64,000 bases of DNA, taken from an uncultured Pelagibacteraceae bacterium (GTDB lineage Bacteria; Pseudomonadota; Alphaproteobacteria; Pelagibacterales; Pelagibacteraceae). The notes beneath the pieces were generated by a model that was not told where the DNA came from, did not search any database, and was given only the letters and a program-made list of their open reading frames with translations. Position numbers and translations under genes: made by a program. Of this stretch, positions 39,438-48,026 are shown piece after piece. The DNA lies in contig CACILF010000001.1 in the NCBI GenBank assembly GCA_902587435.1, forward strand, positions 1 to 64,000, given 5' to 3'. Numbering within the stretch: the first letter of the stretch is position 1; every line of letters starts with the position of its first letter.

Positions 39438-40010
39438 ATGAAAATTCTTACAGCTGGAGTAGATGAAGTAGGCAGAGGGAGTTTAATTGGGCCAGTATAT
39501 GCTGCAGCAGTTATTTTAAAAAAAAATTTAGATAAAAAAAAACTTAAAGATTCTAAAAAATTAACAAAAAAAAATAGAGAAATATTAGAAAAATATATAA
39601 AAAAAAATTCTTATTGGTCTATTGGATCTGCATCATTAAAAGAAATAGAAAAATTAAATATTTTAAATGCAAGTTTACTAGCAATGAAAAGAGCAATAAA
39701 AAAATTAAATATAAAACCTTCTCGTGTATTGATTGATGGCAATAAAATCCCAAAGATAAAAAATTATAATTTAAAATACGTTATTAAAGGAGATGAAAAA
39801 ATACCCGAAATATCTGCTGCATCAATAATCGCTAAAGTTGCTAGAGATAGGCTTATTACAAAAATGTCAAAAAAATTTACTAAATATGCTTGGGATAAAA
39901 ATGCAGGCTATGGAACTAAACTACATTTAATAGCTATTAAGAAATTTGGAGTAACCAAGCATCATAGAAAAACTTTTGGTCCTATACACAACATATTGAG
40001 TCCTAATTAA
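39438..40010 (+). CDS. rnhB: ribonuclease HII
   Basis: A 190-residue enzyme that nicks RNA-DNA hybrids and removes single ribonucleotides. The first catalytic motif is AGVDEVGRGSLIGPVYAAAVI (Asp-Glu-Gly-R-G), with DSKKLTKKNRE, RVLIDGNKIP (third acidic residue) and PEISAASIIAKVARDR. Length and layout are standard. It follows the glycosylase by 1 nt and is upstream of ccrM. Its final bases already contain a GANTC site. Confidence 0.95.
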   Translation: MKILTAGVDEVGRGSLIGPVYAAAVILKKNLDKKKLKDSKKLTKKNREILEKYIKKNSYWSIGSASLKEIEKLNILNASLLAMKRAIKKLNIKPSRVLIDGNKIPKIKNYNLKYVIKGDEKIPEISAASIIAKVARDRLITKMSKKFTKYAWDKNAGYGTKLHLIAIKKFGVTKHHRKTFGPIHNILSPN

Positions 40011-40074
40011 ATCGTACAACAAATCGAGTCCTTTTTTTTCAATCTCTGGTTGACCTGGAATCTGTCCTGGAGTC
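39998..40074 (+). promoter_or_regulatory. cluster of four GANTC sites before ccrM
   Basis: GAGTC at 39998-40002, GAGTC at 40026-40030, GAATC at 40058-40062 and GAGTC at 40070-40074: four CcrM recognition sites in 77 nt, leading to the ccrM start at 40092. In Caulobacter, ccrM transcription is known to be influenced by methylation of GANTC sites in its own promoter. No clear -10/-35 pair could be assigned within the spacer. Confidence 0.6.
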
Positions 40075-40091
40075 TAATTGTTTTTTTAAAA

Positions 40092-41165
40092 ATGATTGCT
40101 AAAAATTTACATAACAAAATCATCAATGGAGATAGTCTTAAAGAATTAAAAAAAATTCCTGACGAAACATTTGATATAATTTTTGCAGATCCGCCTTACA
40201 ATTTACAACTACAAAATAGTTTAGTCAGACCAGATAGGTCAAAAGTTAATGCTGTAAATGATAAATGGGATCAATTTGAAAGTTTTAAAACATATGATAA
40301 ATTTACAAATGAATGGTTAAGTGAGTGCAGAAGAGTATTAAAGAAAAATGGATCTATTTGGGTAATAGGAAGTTATCACAATATATTTAGAGTTGGCAAA
40401 ATAATTCAGGATTTAGGTTTTTGGATTTTAAATGATGTAATCTGGAATAAAAATAATCCTATGCCAAACTTCAGAGGTACTAGATTTACGAATGCTCATG
40501 AAACATTAATATGGGCATCAAAAAGTCAAAAAGCAAAATATACTTTTAACTACCAATCAATGAAATCTTTCAATGATGATTTACAAATGAGATCAACTTG
40601 GAATTTGCCTATATGTAACGGAAAAGAAAGATTAAAAAATAACGGTGTAAAAATTCATTCAACACAAAAGCCAGAGGCTTTGCTCCATAGGATTATATTG
40701 GCCTCTTCAAATAAAGATGATTTTGTTTTAGATCCTTTTTTAGGATCAGGAACAACCGCTGTGGTTTCAAAAAAATTAGGTCGATCTTATTTTGGAATTG
40801 AAAAAGAAAAAATTTACTTTGAAGCTGCTAATAAAAGAATAAAAAACGCAAATATAATTAAGGACGAATATTTAGATACAGTTCAAAATAATAAATCTAA
40901 ACCTAGAATTCCTTTTGGTTCATTAATTGAATTAGGAGTTATTAAACCTGGAACAGAAATTTATGATAGAAATAAAAAAATTTATGCAAAAGTTATGGTT
41001 GATGGAAGTATCAAATACAAGCAAAATGAAGGATCAATTCATAAAGTGGCAGCACAAATATTGGGTTCTGAAAGCTGTAATGGTTGGACTTATTGGCATT
41101 ATCAAGCAGGAAATAGTTTAAAACCAATCGATGAACTTAGACAACGTCTAAGACCAAAAAACTAG
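40092..41165 (+). CDS. ccrM: cell-cycle DNA adenine methyltransferase CcrM (GANTC)
   Basis: A 357-residue beta-class N6-adenine methyltransferase. The catalytic D-P-P-Y lies at residues 33-36; the SAM-binding motif DPFLGSGTTAVV comes later, the beta-class order; the C-terminal RAMA domain (IPFGSLIELGVIKPG ... WTYWHYQAGNSL) is the CcrM type. It should methylate GANTC after replication. I place the start at ATG 40092; an upstream ATG at 40050 would add 14 residues unlike the family and run through the GANTC cluster. Its stop shares CTAG with the convergent FAD monooxygenase gene. Confidence 0.95.
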   Translation: MIAKNLHNKIINGDSLKELKKIPDETFDIIFADPPYNLQLQNSLVRPDRSKVNAVNDKWDQFESFKTYDKFTNEWLSECRRVLKKNGSIWVIGSYHNIFRVGKIIQDLGFWILNDVIWNKNNPMPNFRGTRFTNAHETLIWASKSQKAKYTFNYQSMKSFNDDLQMRSTWNLPICNGKERLKNNGVKIHSTQKPEALLHRIILASSNKDDFVLDPFLGSGTTAVVSKKLGRSYFGIEKEKIYFEAANKRIKNANIIKDEYLDTVQNNKSKPRIPFGSLIELGVIKPGTEIYDRNKKIYAKVMVDGSIKYKQNEGSIHKVAAQILGSESCNGWTYWHYQAGNSLKPIDELRQRLRPKN

Positions 41166-42295
41166 TTGCTATAAATTTTACCTAAATAATTTTCTAAAAA
41201 ATTTTTATTTTTAGATAAGAATTTTAAAAAAATATTTCTAAAGAATACATTTAATGGATTTGAAAGATGAAAAGCAAAATGATTTAATGAGGATCTGGAA
41301 TTGATTTGCTTAGTCTTCAAAATCCTTGTTTTGTAGTAATTTGAAGAATTATTTTTTAAGTCATTAAAAAGTTCATTTGCAGCTTCTATTGATTGTGATG
41401 CACCTTGCGCAAATGATGGTGGAAATGAATAAAATGCATCTCCAGTTAAAAAAATTTTTTTTGATTCAGGTATTTGGATTTTTTTGCTTACAAAAATTGG
41501 AAAACATGTAATTTGATCAACTTTATCAATTAAATTTAAATTTGATTTTGAAGAAATCTGATTTAATAAATTATTTATAAACGTATTTTCTTTAAACAAA
41601 TTTCTATTTGAGATTTCTTCTTGAATTAATTCTTTTCTAATTATTGAGATAAAATTAAATTCATTGTTTTGATTGACAGGATAAATTACGAAGTGAAAAT
41701 TCGGCCCTAAATACAATGAAATATCAAAATTTTCAAAGTTGCGGATATTTCCTCTTAGGGCAATTGAGTTAAAATATTTTGGAAGACCCTCTTTTTTAAA
41801 TAAAATTTGTTTAGTTTTTGAGTAAACTCCATCTGCTGCTACTAAATAATCGAATTCCTCACTTTTTTTATCTCTAAAGTATAATGATAATTTGTCTTGA
41901 TTTTTAATATCAATAAGATCTGAATTAAAATCTATATTTTCTGAAGGAATTCTTTCCAAAAGAAATTCAATAAGTTTTGATCTTTTTAATGCAGTGTATC
42001 TATTAATCTGATTGTTAAATTGAGATAAATCAATATCACAAATTTTTTTTGAGTTTTTTGCATCAAAAAAATTTACTTTTTTTGGAAAGCAAAGATCGCT
42101 TACATTCATTTTTTGAAAACTAATTTTATTCAATAAATTAATACTGTTTACAGATAATTGTATTCCATATCCATCATTTAGGTCCAATGAGTTTTTTTTT
42201 TCAAAAATTTTATAAGAATAAGATTTGTCTTTTTCTAGAAGATTTGCAAGAAACAAACCTGAAATTCCAGCTCCTATAATTGCAATATTTTTCAT
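41162..42295 (-). CDS. FAD-dependent monooxygenase, UbiH/PHBH-like
   Basis: A 377-residue flavoprotein. Dinucleotide fold at the N-terminus (IIGAGISGLFLANLLEK), the middle motif DYLVAADGVYSKTKQIL (D-G conserved) and the C-terminal FAD motif IFLTGDAFYSFPPSFAQGASQSIEAANEL are all present. The group includes ubiquinone-pathway hydroxylases and others acting on aromatic rings; the substrate cannot be read from the sequence. It begins at the stop of mutY (same strand, one shared base). Confidence 0.8.
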   Translation of the reverse strand: MKNIAIIGAGISGLFLANLLEKDKSYSYKIFEKKNSLDLNDGYGIQLSVNSINLLNKISFQKMNVSDLCFPKKVNFFDAKNSKKICDIDLSQFNNQINRYTALKRSKLIEFLLERIPSENIDFNSDLIDIKNQDKLSLYFRDKKSEEFDYLVAADGVYSKTKQILFKKEGLPKYFNSIALRGNIRNFENFDISLYLGPNFHFVIYPVNQNNEFNFISIIRKELIQEEISNRNLFKENTFINNLLNQISSKSNLNLIDKVDQITCFPIFVSKKIQIPESKKIFLTGDAFYSFPPSFAQGASQSIEAANELFNDLKNNSSNYYKTRILKTKQINSRSSLNHFAFHLSNPLNVFFRNIFLKFLSKNKNFLENYLGKIYSN

Positions 42296-43284
42296 TAGTA
42301 TTTTACAACTGATTTAAAAATTTTTTTTGTAAATGATGGCAAAATATGATTTTTGATACTATCTTTGTCTAGCAACAAGCTATTACTTAAATATTTTTTT
42401 CTATTTTGTTTATTTATTGTAATCTTCATATCCATATTTGACATTTTAATATTAATTCTTTTATTTAAGGAAGATTTAAATTTCTTTTGATTAATTTCTC
42501 TCATTGGAAAAATTAATAAATTTTTTAAAAAATTAAATTTATTGTTTTTTATTAATAAAAATTTATTTTTATTTTCATATATATCTGCCTCAAAATATTT
42601 AATTTTATTAAATTTATTTTTTGATTTTATAACAAAATCTTTTTTTTTAAATGCTATGCAATTTTTGCTAATGGGACACTCCTGGCATATAGGATTTGAT
42701 GGCTTACAAATTAAAGCTCCAATTTCCATTATCGCTTGGGCATAGTCGCTTGATCTGTTTGATTTTCCAAAAAAAGATTTTTTTAAATGTAAATTATCTT
42801 TGCTAATTTCTTTTTCTGTTTTTAAATAAAAAATTCTTTTTAATATTCTTTCAACGTTCCCATCTAGAGGTATAAATTTCTTATTAAAAGCTATTGCCAT
42901 TATTGCTGTTGAGGTATAATCGCCTACTCCAGGTAAAGATTTTAGTTGGTCAATATTATCAGGTAAATTTCCATCAAATTCTTTTATTATTTTTTTTGCT
43001 GTTTTTTTCAAATTTCTTGCTCTAGAATAATAACCAAGACCTTCCCAACATTTCATTAATTTCTTATCACTTATATTCGCAAGTTTTTTTAAATTTGGAA
43101 TTTTTTTTATAAAGTTAATAAAATAAGGTATTACAGTTTTAACTTGTGTTTGTTGGAGCATTATTTCGCTAACTAAAGTAAAATACTCTTTTTGTTTTTT
43201 CGTTAAGTGCTTTCTCCAGGGTAAAATTCTTTTGTTATTATCATACCAATTCAGAATTTCTTTTGTTATACTTTGATTATTCAT
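42295..43284 (-). CDS. mutY: A/G-specific adenine glycosylase MutY
   Basis: A 329-residue base-excision enzyme that removes A opposite 8-oxoG. Helix-hairpin-helix LKSLPGVGDYTSTAIMAIAF with the catalytic Asp region LDGNVERI, EIMLQQTQVKTVIPYF near the N-terminus, and the Fe-S ligand series Cys-x6-Cys-x2-Cys-x5-Cys in CKPSNPICQECPISKNC. The C-terminal recognition domain is short. I chose ATG at 43284; longer starts at 43311 or 43329 would overlap the divergent DUF721 gene. Confidence 0.94.
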   Translation of the reverse strand: MNNQSITKEILNWYDNNKRILPWRKHLTKKQKEYFTLVSEIMLQQTQVKTVIPYFINFIKKIPNLKKLANISDKKLMKCWEGLGYYSRARNLKKTAKKIIKEFDGNLPDNIDQLKSLPGVGDYTSTAIMAIAFNKKFIPLDGNVERILKRIFYLKTEKEISKDNLHLKKSFFGKSNRSSDYAQAIMEIGALICKPSNPICQECPISKNCIAFKKKDFVIKSKNKFNKIKYFEADIYENKNKFLLIKNNKFNFLKNLLIFPMREINQKKFKSSLNKRINIKMSNMDMKITINKQNRKKYLSNSLLLDKDSIKNHILPSFTKKIFKSVVKY

Positions 43285-43767
43285 ATGGAATTTAAAAATA
43301 ATACTAAGCATAGATATAAAACCATTCAAGGATTAAGATCATTTAAAAATACTTTGCCAAAAAATGTTAAAAAGATAATTAGCAAAAAAGGTCATATTTA
43401 CTCAGAAACTCTGGACAATTGGAAGTATATTGTGGGTAATGAGTTATTTAAGGTATGTTTTCCAAAAGCATTTAAAAACTCAAATCGTTTAGGCCCAAGT
43501 TATTTGAGTATAATGGTAAAAAGAGGCCATGAAGTAGACCTGGAGTATTCTAAAAAATCTATTTTAAATAAACTAAATAGTTATTTAGGATTCAATGCGG
43601 TAGAGAAATTAAAATTTATTTCATTTGAAGATGAAGAAGCAGAATTCAAAGAAAAAATTACTAAAGATGCGACAAATAATGAGTATGAAGAAAAAATTTC
43701 TAAGATAAAAAATGATAAAATAAAAAAATCTTTAATTGAATTAAGTAAACATTTTAAAAAAAAATGA
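43285..43767 (+). CDS. DUF721-domain protein
   Basis: A 161-residue protein with a DUF721 domain (about residues 15-100), recognised by TIQGLRSFKNTLPKN, LDNWKYIVGNELFKVCFP, LSIMVKRGHEVDLEYSK and LNKLNSYLGF. The C-terminal third is charged and probably disordered. The function of the family is unclear; nucleic-acid binding has been suggested because of its basic character. Its ATG abuts the mutY ATG on the other strand. Followed by dsbA with a 4-nt overlap: the mutY-DUF721-dsbA-smc order is conserved in alphaproteobacteria. Confidence 0.85.
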   Translation: MEFKNNTKHRYKTIQGLRSFKNTLPKNVKKIISKKGHIYSETLDNWKYIVGNELFKVCFPKAFKNSNRLGPSYLSIMVKRGHEVDLEYSKKSILNKLNSYLGFNAVEKLKFISFEDEEAEFKEKITKDATNNEYEEKISKIKNDKIKKSLIELSKHFKKK

Positions 43768-44345
43768 AAAAATTTGTATTAATATTCTCAATAATATTTT
43801 TTTATTTTGGATCTGCTTCGGCAGAAACTAAAATCCAATCCTTGAGTGAAGGAAATGTTGATGCCAAAGTAAGTATATTAGTTTATGAGTCTTTAACTTG
43901 TGGCCATTGTGCTGACTTTCATAAGGAAGTGTATCCTAGGTTAAAAAAAGATTTTATAGATGTTGGTTTGGTCAAAATTGAATTCAGAAGCTTTCCATTA
44001 GACTTGGCTGCTTTAAATGCATCAAAGATAGCTCATTGTAAAAACGATGGCAATCCAGATCTTCTTCATTATTTATATGAAAATCAAAAAAAATGGGTCC
44101 GTGGAGAAACTATAGAGGAGATAAATAAACATTTGAAAAATCTTATTTTAAAAAATAATAAAGGATTAAATTTTGAAAACTGCATATCTAATAAAAATAT
44201 TGAAGAATATATATTAAATGATCGAATCAGTGGAACAAAACAATTCAATATTGAAGCAACCCCTACTCTAATAATTAATGGTAAAAAGTTCGATAATCCT
44301 CATAACTATAAAAAATTAAAAAAAACTATAGAAAAACTGATATAA
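43764..44345 (+). CDS. dsbA: DsbA-like periplasmic thiol:disulfide oxidoreductase
   Basis: A 193-residue exported thioredoxin-fold protein. Signal peptide residues 1-20 ending ASA; active site Cys46-Gly-His-Cys49 (the classical DsbA CGHC, in ESLTCGHCADFH); the cis-proline loop IEATPTLIING near the C-terminus. It would form disulfides in secreted proteins; no DsbB is in the window. It overlaps DUF721 by 4 nt and ends 7 nt before smc. Confidence 0.87.
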   Translation: MKKFVLIFSIIFFYFGSASAETKIQSLSEGNVDAKVSILVYESLTCGHCADFHKEVYPRLKKDFIDVGLVKIEFRSFPLDLAALNASKIAHCKNDGNPDLLHYLYENQKKWVRGETIEEINKHLKNLILKNNKGLNFENCISNKNIEEYILNDRISGTKQFNIEATPTLIINGKKFDNPHNYKKLKKTIEKLI

Positions 44346-44352
44346 GTAATGG

Positions 44353-46749
44353 ATGGAGTTTAAAAAAATCCAACTTAATGGATTTAAATCTTTTGCTGAA
44401 AAGACGAATTTCTTAATTGAAGATGGTTTGACAGGAATTGTTGGCCCAAACGGTTGTGGAAAATCAAATATAGTTGAATCACTTAGATGGTGTATGGGAG
44501 AAACCTCTGCAAAAAGTATGAGAGGATCTGGAATGGAAGATGTTATTTTTTCTGGCACGTCCAATAAACCATCAAAAAATATTGCTGAAGTTTCAATCTC
44601 TCTTTCAAATGAAAATAAAGATGGTCCTTTTCAGTATAAAGAGCTTGATGAAATTGAAATAAGAAGAAAAATAGAAAAGGATAAAGGCTCAAAATTTTAT
44701 ATTAATGACAAAGAGGTAAGAGCAAAAGATGCACAGATGTTTTTTGCCGACCTATCTACTGGCGCTCATTCTCCTTCTATAATTAGCCAAGGAAGAATTG
44801 GGGCATTAGTAACAGCTAAACCTGTTGATCGAAGAGCTATATTAGAAGAAGCTGCAGGAATTTCTGGATTACACGCTCGTAGGCATGAAGCAGAACTAAG
44901 GCTGAGTGCAGCTGAAAATAATTTAAAGAGAGCTGATGAACTCAGGAGACAACAGGAAAAGCAGCTGGCTGGGTTGCAAAAACAAGCAGAAGAGGCAGCA
45001 AAATATAAATTAGTATCTGATGAAATTAAAAAAATTGAAGCTGGTCTTTATTTTTTAAGATTAAAAGATATCGAAAATGAAATTAATATTGAAAATCAAA
45101 TAAATAATGATGCTGAAAATGAAGTAAAAAAATTCAACGATAAAATTGAAGAGTTGGAAAAACAAATTAATTCTGAAAATGAAAAAGTAAATCCAATCAG
45201 AGATAAAAATATTGAAAATATTTCAAAAATACAAAGGCTTAATTTAGAATTAAAAAGTTTAGATGAAGAAAATGAAAGAATAAAAGAAGAAATAACTAGC
45301 ATAAAATCTTCCATTAAAACAATTGATGAAGATATTGATCGAGAAAAAAGCATAGTAATAGATGCTAATTCAAATGAAAAAAGACTTAAGGAAGAAAAAC
45401 ATGAATTAATTGAAATTGACTCAAAATATTATGATACAGAAAAACAATCAAACGAGGATCTGAATGCTGCAAAAAATAAATTAAATATTGAGATAGATAA
45501 AGTTAAAGAATTAATAAATTCTCAAAAAAACAATGAAGCAATAACAGTCCTTGATAATTGTAAAATCATAATAGAAGAATATGCCGATAGTTTTAGTAAA
45601 AACCAAAATATTAAAAAAGAGTCTGTTAAAAGAAATGAACGAATAACAATTATTGAAAAAGAAATAGAAAGTTGGAAAAATCTTTTAATGAATTCAGAAA
45701 AAATGATAAATGAACTAAACGAAAGAAAACAAAAACTACTAAACAAATTAGAAGAATTAGAAAAACAGCCACAATCTCAAGCAGAAAAAAAAGGTCAAAT
45801 TTCTGAAAGTCTGAGATTAGCGGAAAAAGAAAAACAAGCAAATGCAATAATAATAGACGAAACAGATATTAAAATATCTAATTTAAGTTCTGAATTAAAT
45901 AAAACAAAAGAAGATACAATTCAAATAAGGGAAAGAAAGGCAAGTTCAGGTGCAACTATAGAAGGACTAAAAAAAAGAAAAAATGATTTGCTGGACCGAG
46001 TGGAAACTGAATTAGGATTAAATGAAAATAATATTTTAGAATTTTCTAATCTAGAAATAAATGAGGAGTTTCCTGATGCTGTAAGTCAAGAAGAATTATT
46101 AGATGAAAAAAAAAGAACAAGAGAAAAATTAGGTTCTGTCAATTTAAGAGCTGATGAAGAAACAGAAAAATATGAAAATGAAATAAAAAAAATGGAGCAA
46201 GATAGGCAAGATCTTGTAACAGCAATAATTAAATTAAAAGAAAGTATTAATGAATTAAATCAAAAAGGAAGGGAAAGACTTCTAGAAGCTTTTGAAAAAG
46301 TGAACAGAAAGTTTAATGAAGTGTATACAAAGCTTTTTAACGGAGGCAATGCAAAACTAGAATTAGTAGATTCGGATGATCCACTTGATGCAGGTTTAGA
46401 ACTTTTAGTAAGCCCTCCAGGAAAAAGGCTGCAATCAATTACTTTGTTATCTGGGGGTGAGCAAGCACTTACAGCTTTATCTTTAATTTTTGCAGTATTT
46501 TTGAGCAATCCATCTCCTATATGTGTTCTTGATGAAGTTGATGCGCCGCTTGACGATGCAAACGTAACAAGATTTTGTAATCTTCTTTATGAATTAACAA
46601 AAATTACAAATACTAGATTTATAATAGTAACTCACCATGCTTTAACAATGTCAAAAATGGATAGGCTTTATGGAATAACCATGCCGGAAAAAGGAGTTAG
46701 TCAGTTAGTTGCAGTTGACTTGCAAAAAGCTGAAAGTATGGTTGCGTAA
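44353..46749 (+). CDS. smc: SMC-family chromosome segregation ATPase, short form without recognisable hinge
   Basis: A 798-residue SMC-type protein. Walker A GPNGCGKSN at residues 31-39, then the SMC head segment (VESLRWCMGETSAKSMRG; SIISQGRIGALVTAKP), the signature LSGGEQALTALS near 699 and Walker B CVLDEVDAPLDD near 725-734 with the His switch. Alphaproteobacterial SMC proteins are usually around 1150 residues, with a glycine-rich hinge splitting the coiled coil. Here a single charged coiled coil of about 500 residues links the heads and I find no hinge. It is not an assembly break: the frame is continuous. Follows dsbA; 1-nt overlap with atpI. Confidence 0.85.
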   Translation: MEFKKIQLNGFKSFAEKTNFLIEDGLTGIVGPNGCGKSNIVESLRWCMGETSAKSMRGSGMEDVIFSGTSNKPSKNIAEVSISLSNENKDGPFQYKELDEIEIRRKIEKDKGSKFYINDKEVRAKDAQMFFADLSTGAHSPSIISQGRIGALVTAKPVDRRAILEEAAGISGLHARRHEAELRLSAAENNLKRADELRRQQEKQLAGLQKQAEEAAKYKLVSDEIKKIEAGLYFLRLKDIENEINIENQINNDAENEVKKFNDKIEELEKQINSENEKVNPIRDKNIENISKIQRLNLELKSLDEENERIKEEITSIKSSIKTIDEDIDREKSIVIDANSNEKRLKEEKHELIEIDSKYYDTEKQSNEDLNAAKNKLNIEIDKVKELINSQKNNEAITVLDNCKIIIEEYADSFSKNQNIKKESVKRNERITIIEKEIESWKNLLMNSEKMINELNERKQKLLNKLEELEKQPQSQAEKKGQISESLRLAEKEKQANAIIIDETDIKISNLSSELNKTKEDTIQIRERKASSGATIEGLKKRKNDLLDRVETELGLNENNILEFSNLEINEEFPDAVSQEELLDEKKRTREKLGSVNLRADEETEKYENEIKKMEQDRQDLVTAIIKLKESINELNQKGRERLLEAFEKVNRKFNEVYTKLFNGGNAKLELVDSDDPLDAGLELLVSPPGKRLQSITLLSGGEQALTALSLIFAVFLSNPSPICVLDEVDAPLDDANVTRFCNLLYELTKITNTRFIIVTHHALTMSKMDRLYGITMPEKGVSQLVAVDLQKAESMVA

Positions 46750-47024
46750 TGCCCAAAGACTCCTTTAAGACTCGCCTAGAAATTGCAAAAAATAGGATAA
46801 ATAAAAATAAAAACAGACAAAAAAACGAGAAAACTTCCAATTTTGGAGAAGCATTTAAATTAAGCACAGAACTAGTAGCCGCAGTTGCGGTTGGGACAAT
46901 TATTGGGTTTATTTTGGACAATTGGTTTGGTACTAAACCTTGGTTAATTTTAATATTTTTTTTTGTTGGTGTAATTGCTGGAATATCTAATGTAATTAGA
47001 TCTGCAAAGAATATGCAAAAGTAA
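46749..47024 (+). CDS. atpI: ATP synthase protein I
   Basis: A 91-residue membrane protein with two hydrophobic helices (about residues 38-56 and 64-82): LSTELVAAVAVGTIIGFILDNWFG and LILIFFFVGVIAGISNVI. The first 30 residues are basic. This matches AtpI, which helps assemble the c-ring and is encoded first in F0 operons. It begins with an ATG overlapping the smc stop by one base and lies 17 nt before atpB. Confidence 0.85.
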   Translation: MPKDSFKTRLEIAKNRINKNKNRQKNEKTSNFGEAFKLSTELVAAVAVGTIIGFILDNWFGTKPWLILIFFFVGVIAGISNVIRSAKNMQK

Positions 47025-47041
47025 TTTATTAGAGAATAAAA

Positions 47042-47776
47042 ATGGCATCAAATCCAATGTATCAATTCAACGTTTATAGAATTGGTCCAGAAATAAAAAT
47101 AGGTGAGGTTGATTTATCTTTTACTAATGCAAGTTTATTTATGGTAATTAGCTCACTAGCGGTATTAGTTATATTCAATTTGGGTTCAAAAAAAAATTCT
47201 TTAATACCAAACAAAATCCAGCTAATTGCTGAGCTGAGCTACACATTTGTATCTAAAATGATAAGTGATACAGCTGGCTCAAAAGCTAAACCTTATTTTT
47301 CATTTATATTTTCATTGTTCATGTTTGTATTATTTTGCAACATGTTTGGTATGATACCTTATGCATTTACAGTAACCAGTCATATTATTGTTACTTTTGT
47401 TTTAGCAGCATTTATTTTTTTCGGAGTTACTATAATTGGTTTTATTAAACACGGATTAGGCTACTTAAAACTATTTGTACCAAGTGGAGTTCCTGTTGTT
47501 CTTTTGCCATTAATAGTTGTAATTGAAGTAATTTCTTATTTAAGTAGACCAGTAAGCTTATCAGTTAGATTGTTTGCTAATATGATGGCAGGTCATACTA
47601 TGATGAAAGTATTCGGAGGTTTTGTAATTAGCCTTGGAATAGTTGGCGGATGGTTGCCGCTTGGCTTTTCAGTAGCTTTAACAGGTTTGGAGATATTAGT
47701 TGCTTTTCTTCAAGCTTATGTTTTTGCAATATTAACCTGCATCTATTTAAACGATGCATTAAATTTACACCATTAA
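47042..47776 (+). CDS. atpB: F0 ATP synthase subunit a
   Basis: A 244-residue inner-membrane proton-channel subunit. Hydrophobic helices across the whole length, with the essential arginine in YLSRPVSLSVRLFANMMAGHTMMKVFGG and LTGLEILVAFLQAYVFAILTCIYLND at the C-terminus. The N-terminal segment starts MYQFNVYRI after a short leader. Part of atpI-atpB-atpE-atpF'-atpF; the F1 genes are not in the window. Confidence 0.97.
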   Translation: MASNPMYQFNVYRIGPEIKIGEVDLSFTNASLFMVISSLAVLVIFNLGSKKNSLIPNKIQLIAELSYTFVSKMISDTAGSKAKPYFSFIFSLFMFVLFCNMFGMIPYAFTVTSHIIVTFVLAAFIFFGVTIIGFIKHGLGYLKLFVPSGVPVVLLPLIVVIEVISYLSRPVSLSVRLFANMMAGHTMMKVFGGFVISLGIVGGWLPLGFSVALTGLEILVAFLQAYVFAILTCIYLNDALNLHH

Positions 47777-47784
47777 CAAATTAT

Positions 47785-47790
47785 AGGAGG
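47785..47790 (+). promoter_or_regulatory. consensus ribosome binding site of atpE
   Basis: AGGAGG, five nt before the atpE ATG at 47796. Most genes in this AT-rich window lack such a clear site; high translation of subunit c (made in about tenfold excess over other F0 subunits) is a known requirement, so the strong site fits the stoichiometry. Confidence 0.75.
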
Positions 47791-47795
47791 ATATA

Positions 47796-48023
47796 ATGGA
47801 ACTAGAAGCAGCAAAGATGATCGGAGCAGGACTTGCGGCAATTGCTTTAGCAGGTGCTGGAGTAGGAATTGGTATTATATTTGGTAATTACCTTTCTGGA
47901 GCAATGAGAAATCCATCAGCGGCTCAAAAACAATTTCCAAATTTACTATTAGGTTTTGCATTAGCAGAAGCTACTGGTTTATTTGGCTTAGTTGTTGCAC
48001 TGATAATTTTATTTGCATTTTAA
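47796..48023 (+). CDS. atpE: F0 ATP synthase subunit c
   Basis: A 75-residue proteolipid forming the rotating ring. Two helices joined by a polar loop: AAKMIGAGLAAIALAGAGVGIGIIFGNYL with the glycine zipper and FANLLLGFALAEATGLFGLVVALIILFAF-type second helix (here QFPNLLLGFALAEATG), in which the proton-carrying acidic residue is the Glu of ALAEATG. The loop is SGAMRNPSAAQ. Preceded by a consensus ribosome site. Confidence 0.97.
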   Translation: MELEAAKMIGAGLAAIALAGAGVGIGIIFGNYLSGAMRNPSAAQKQFPNLLLGFALAEATGLFGLVVALIILFAF

Positions 48024-48026
48024 TTA

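Noticed and set aside
40050..40091. Longer start for ccrM
   Set aside because: The added 14 residues do not fit CcrM and pass through the GANTC cluster; ATG 40092 matches the usual start.
43285..43329. Longer mutY N-terminus
   Set aside because: It would overlap the DUF721 gene antisense; family homology starts after residue 6 of the shorter form.
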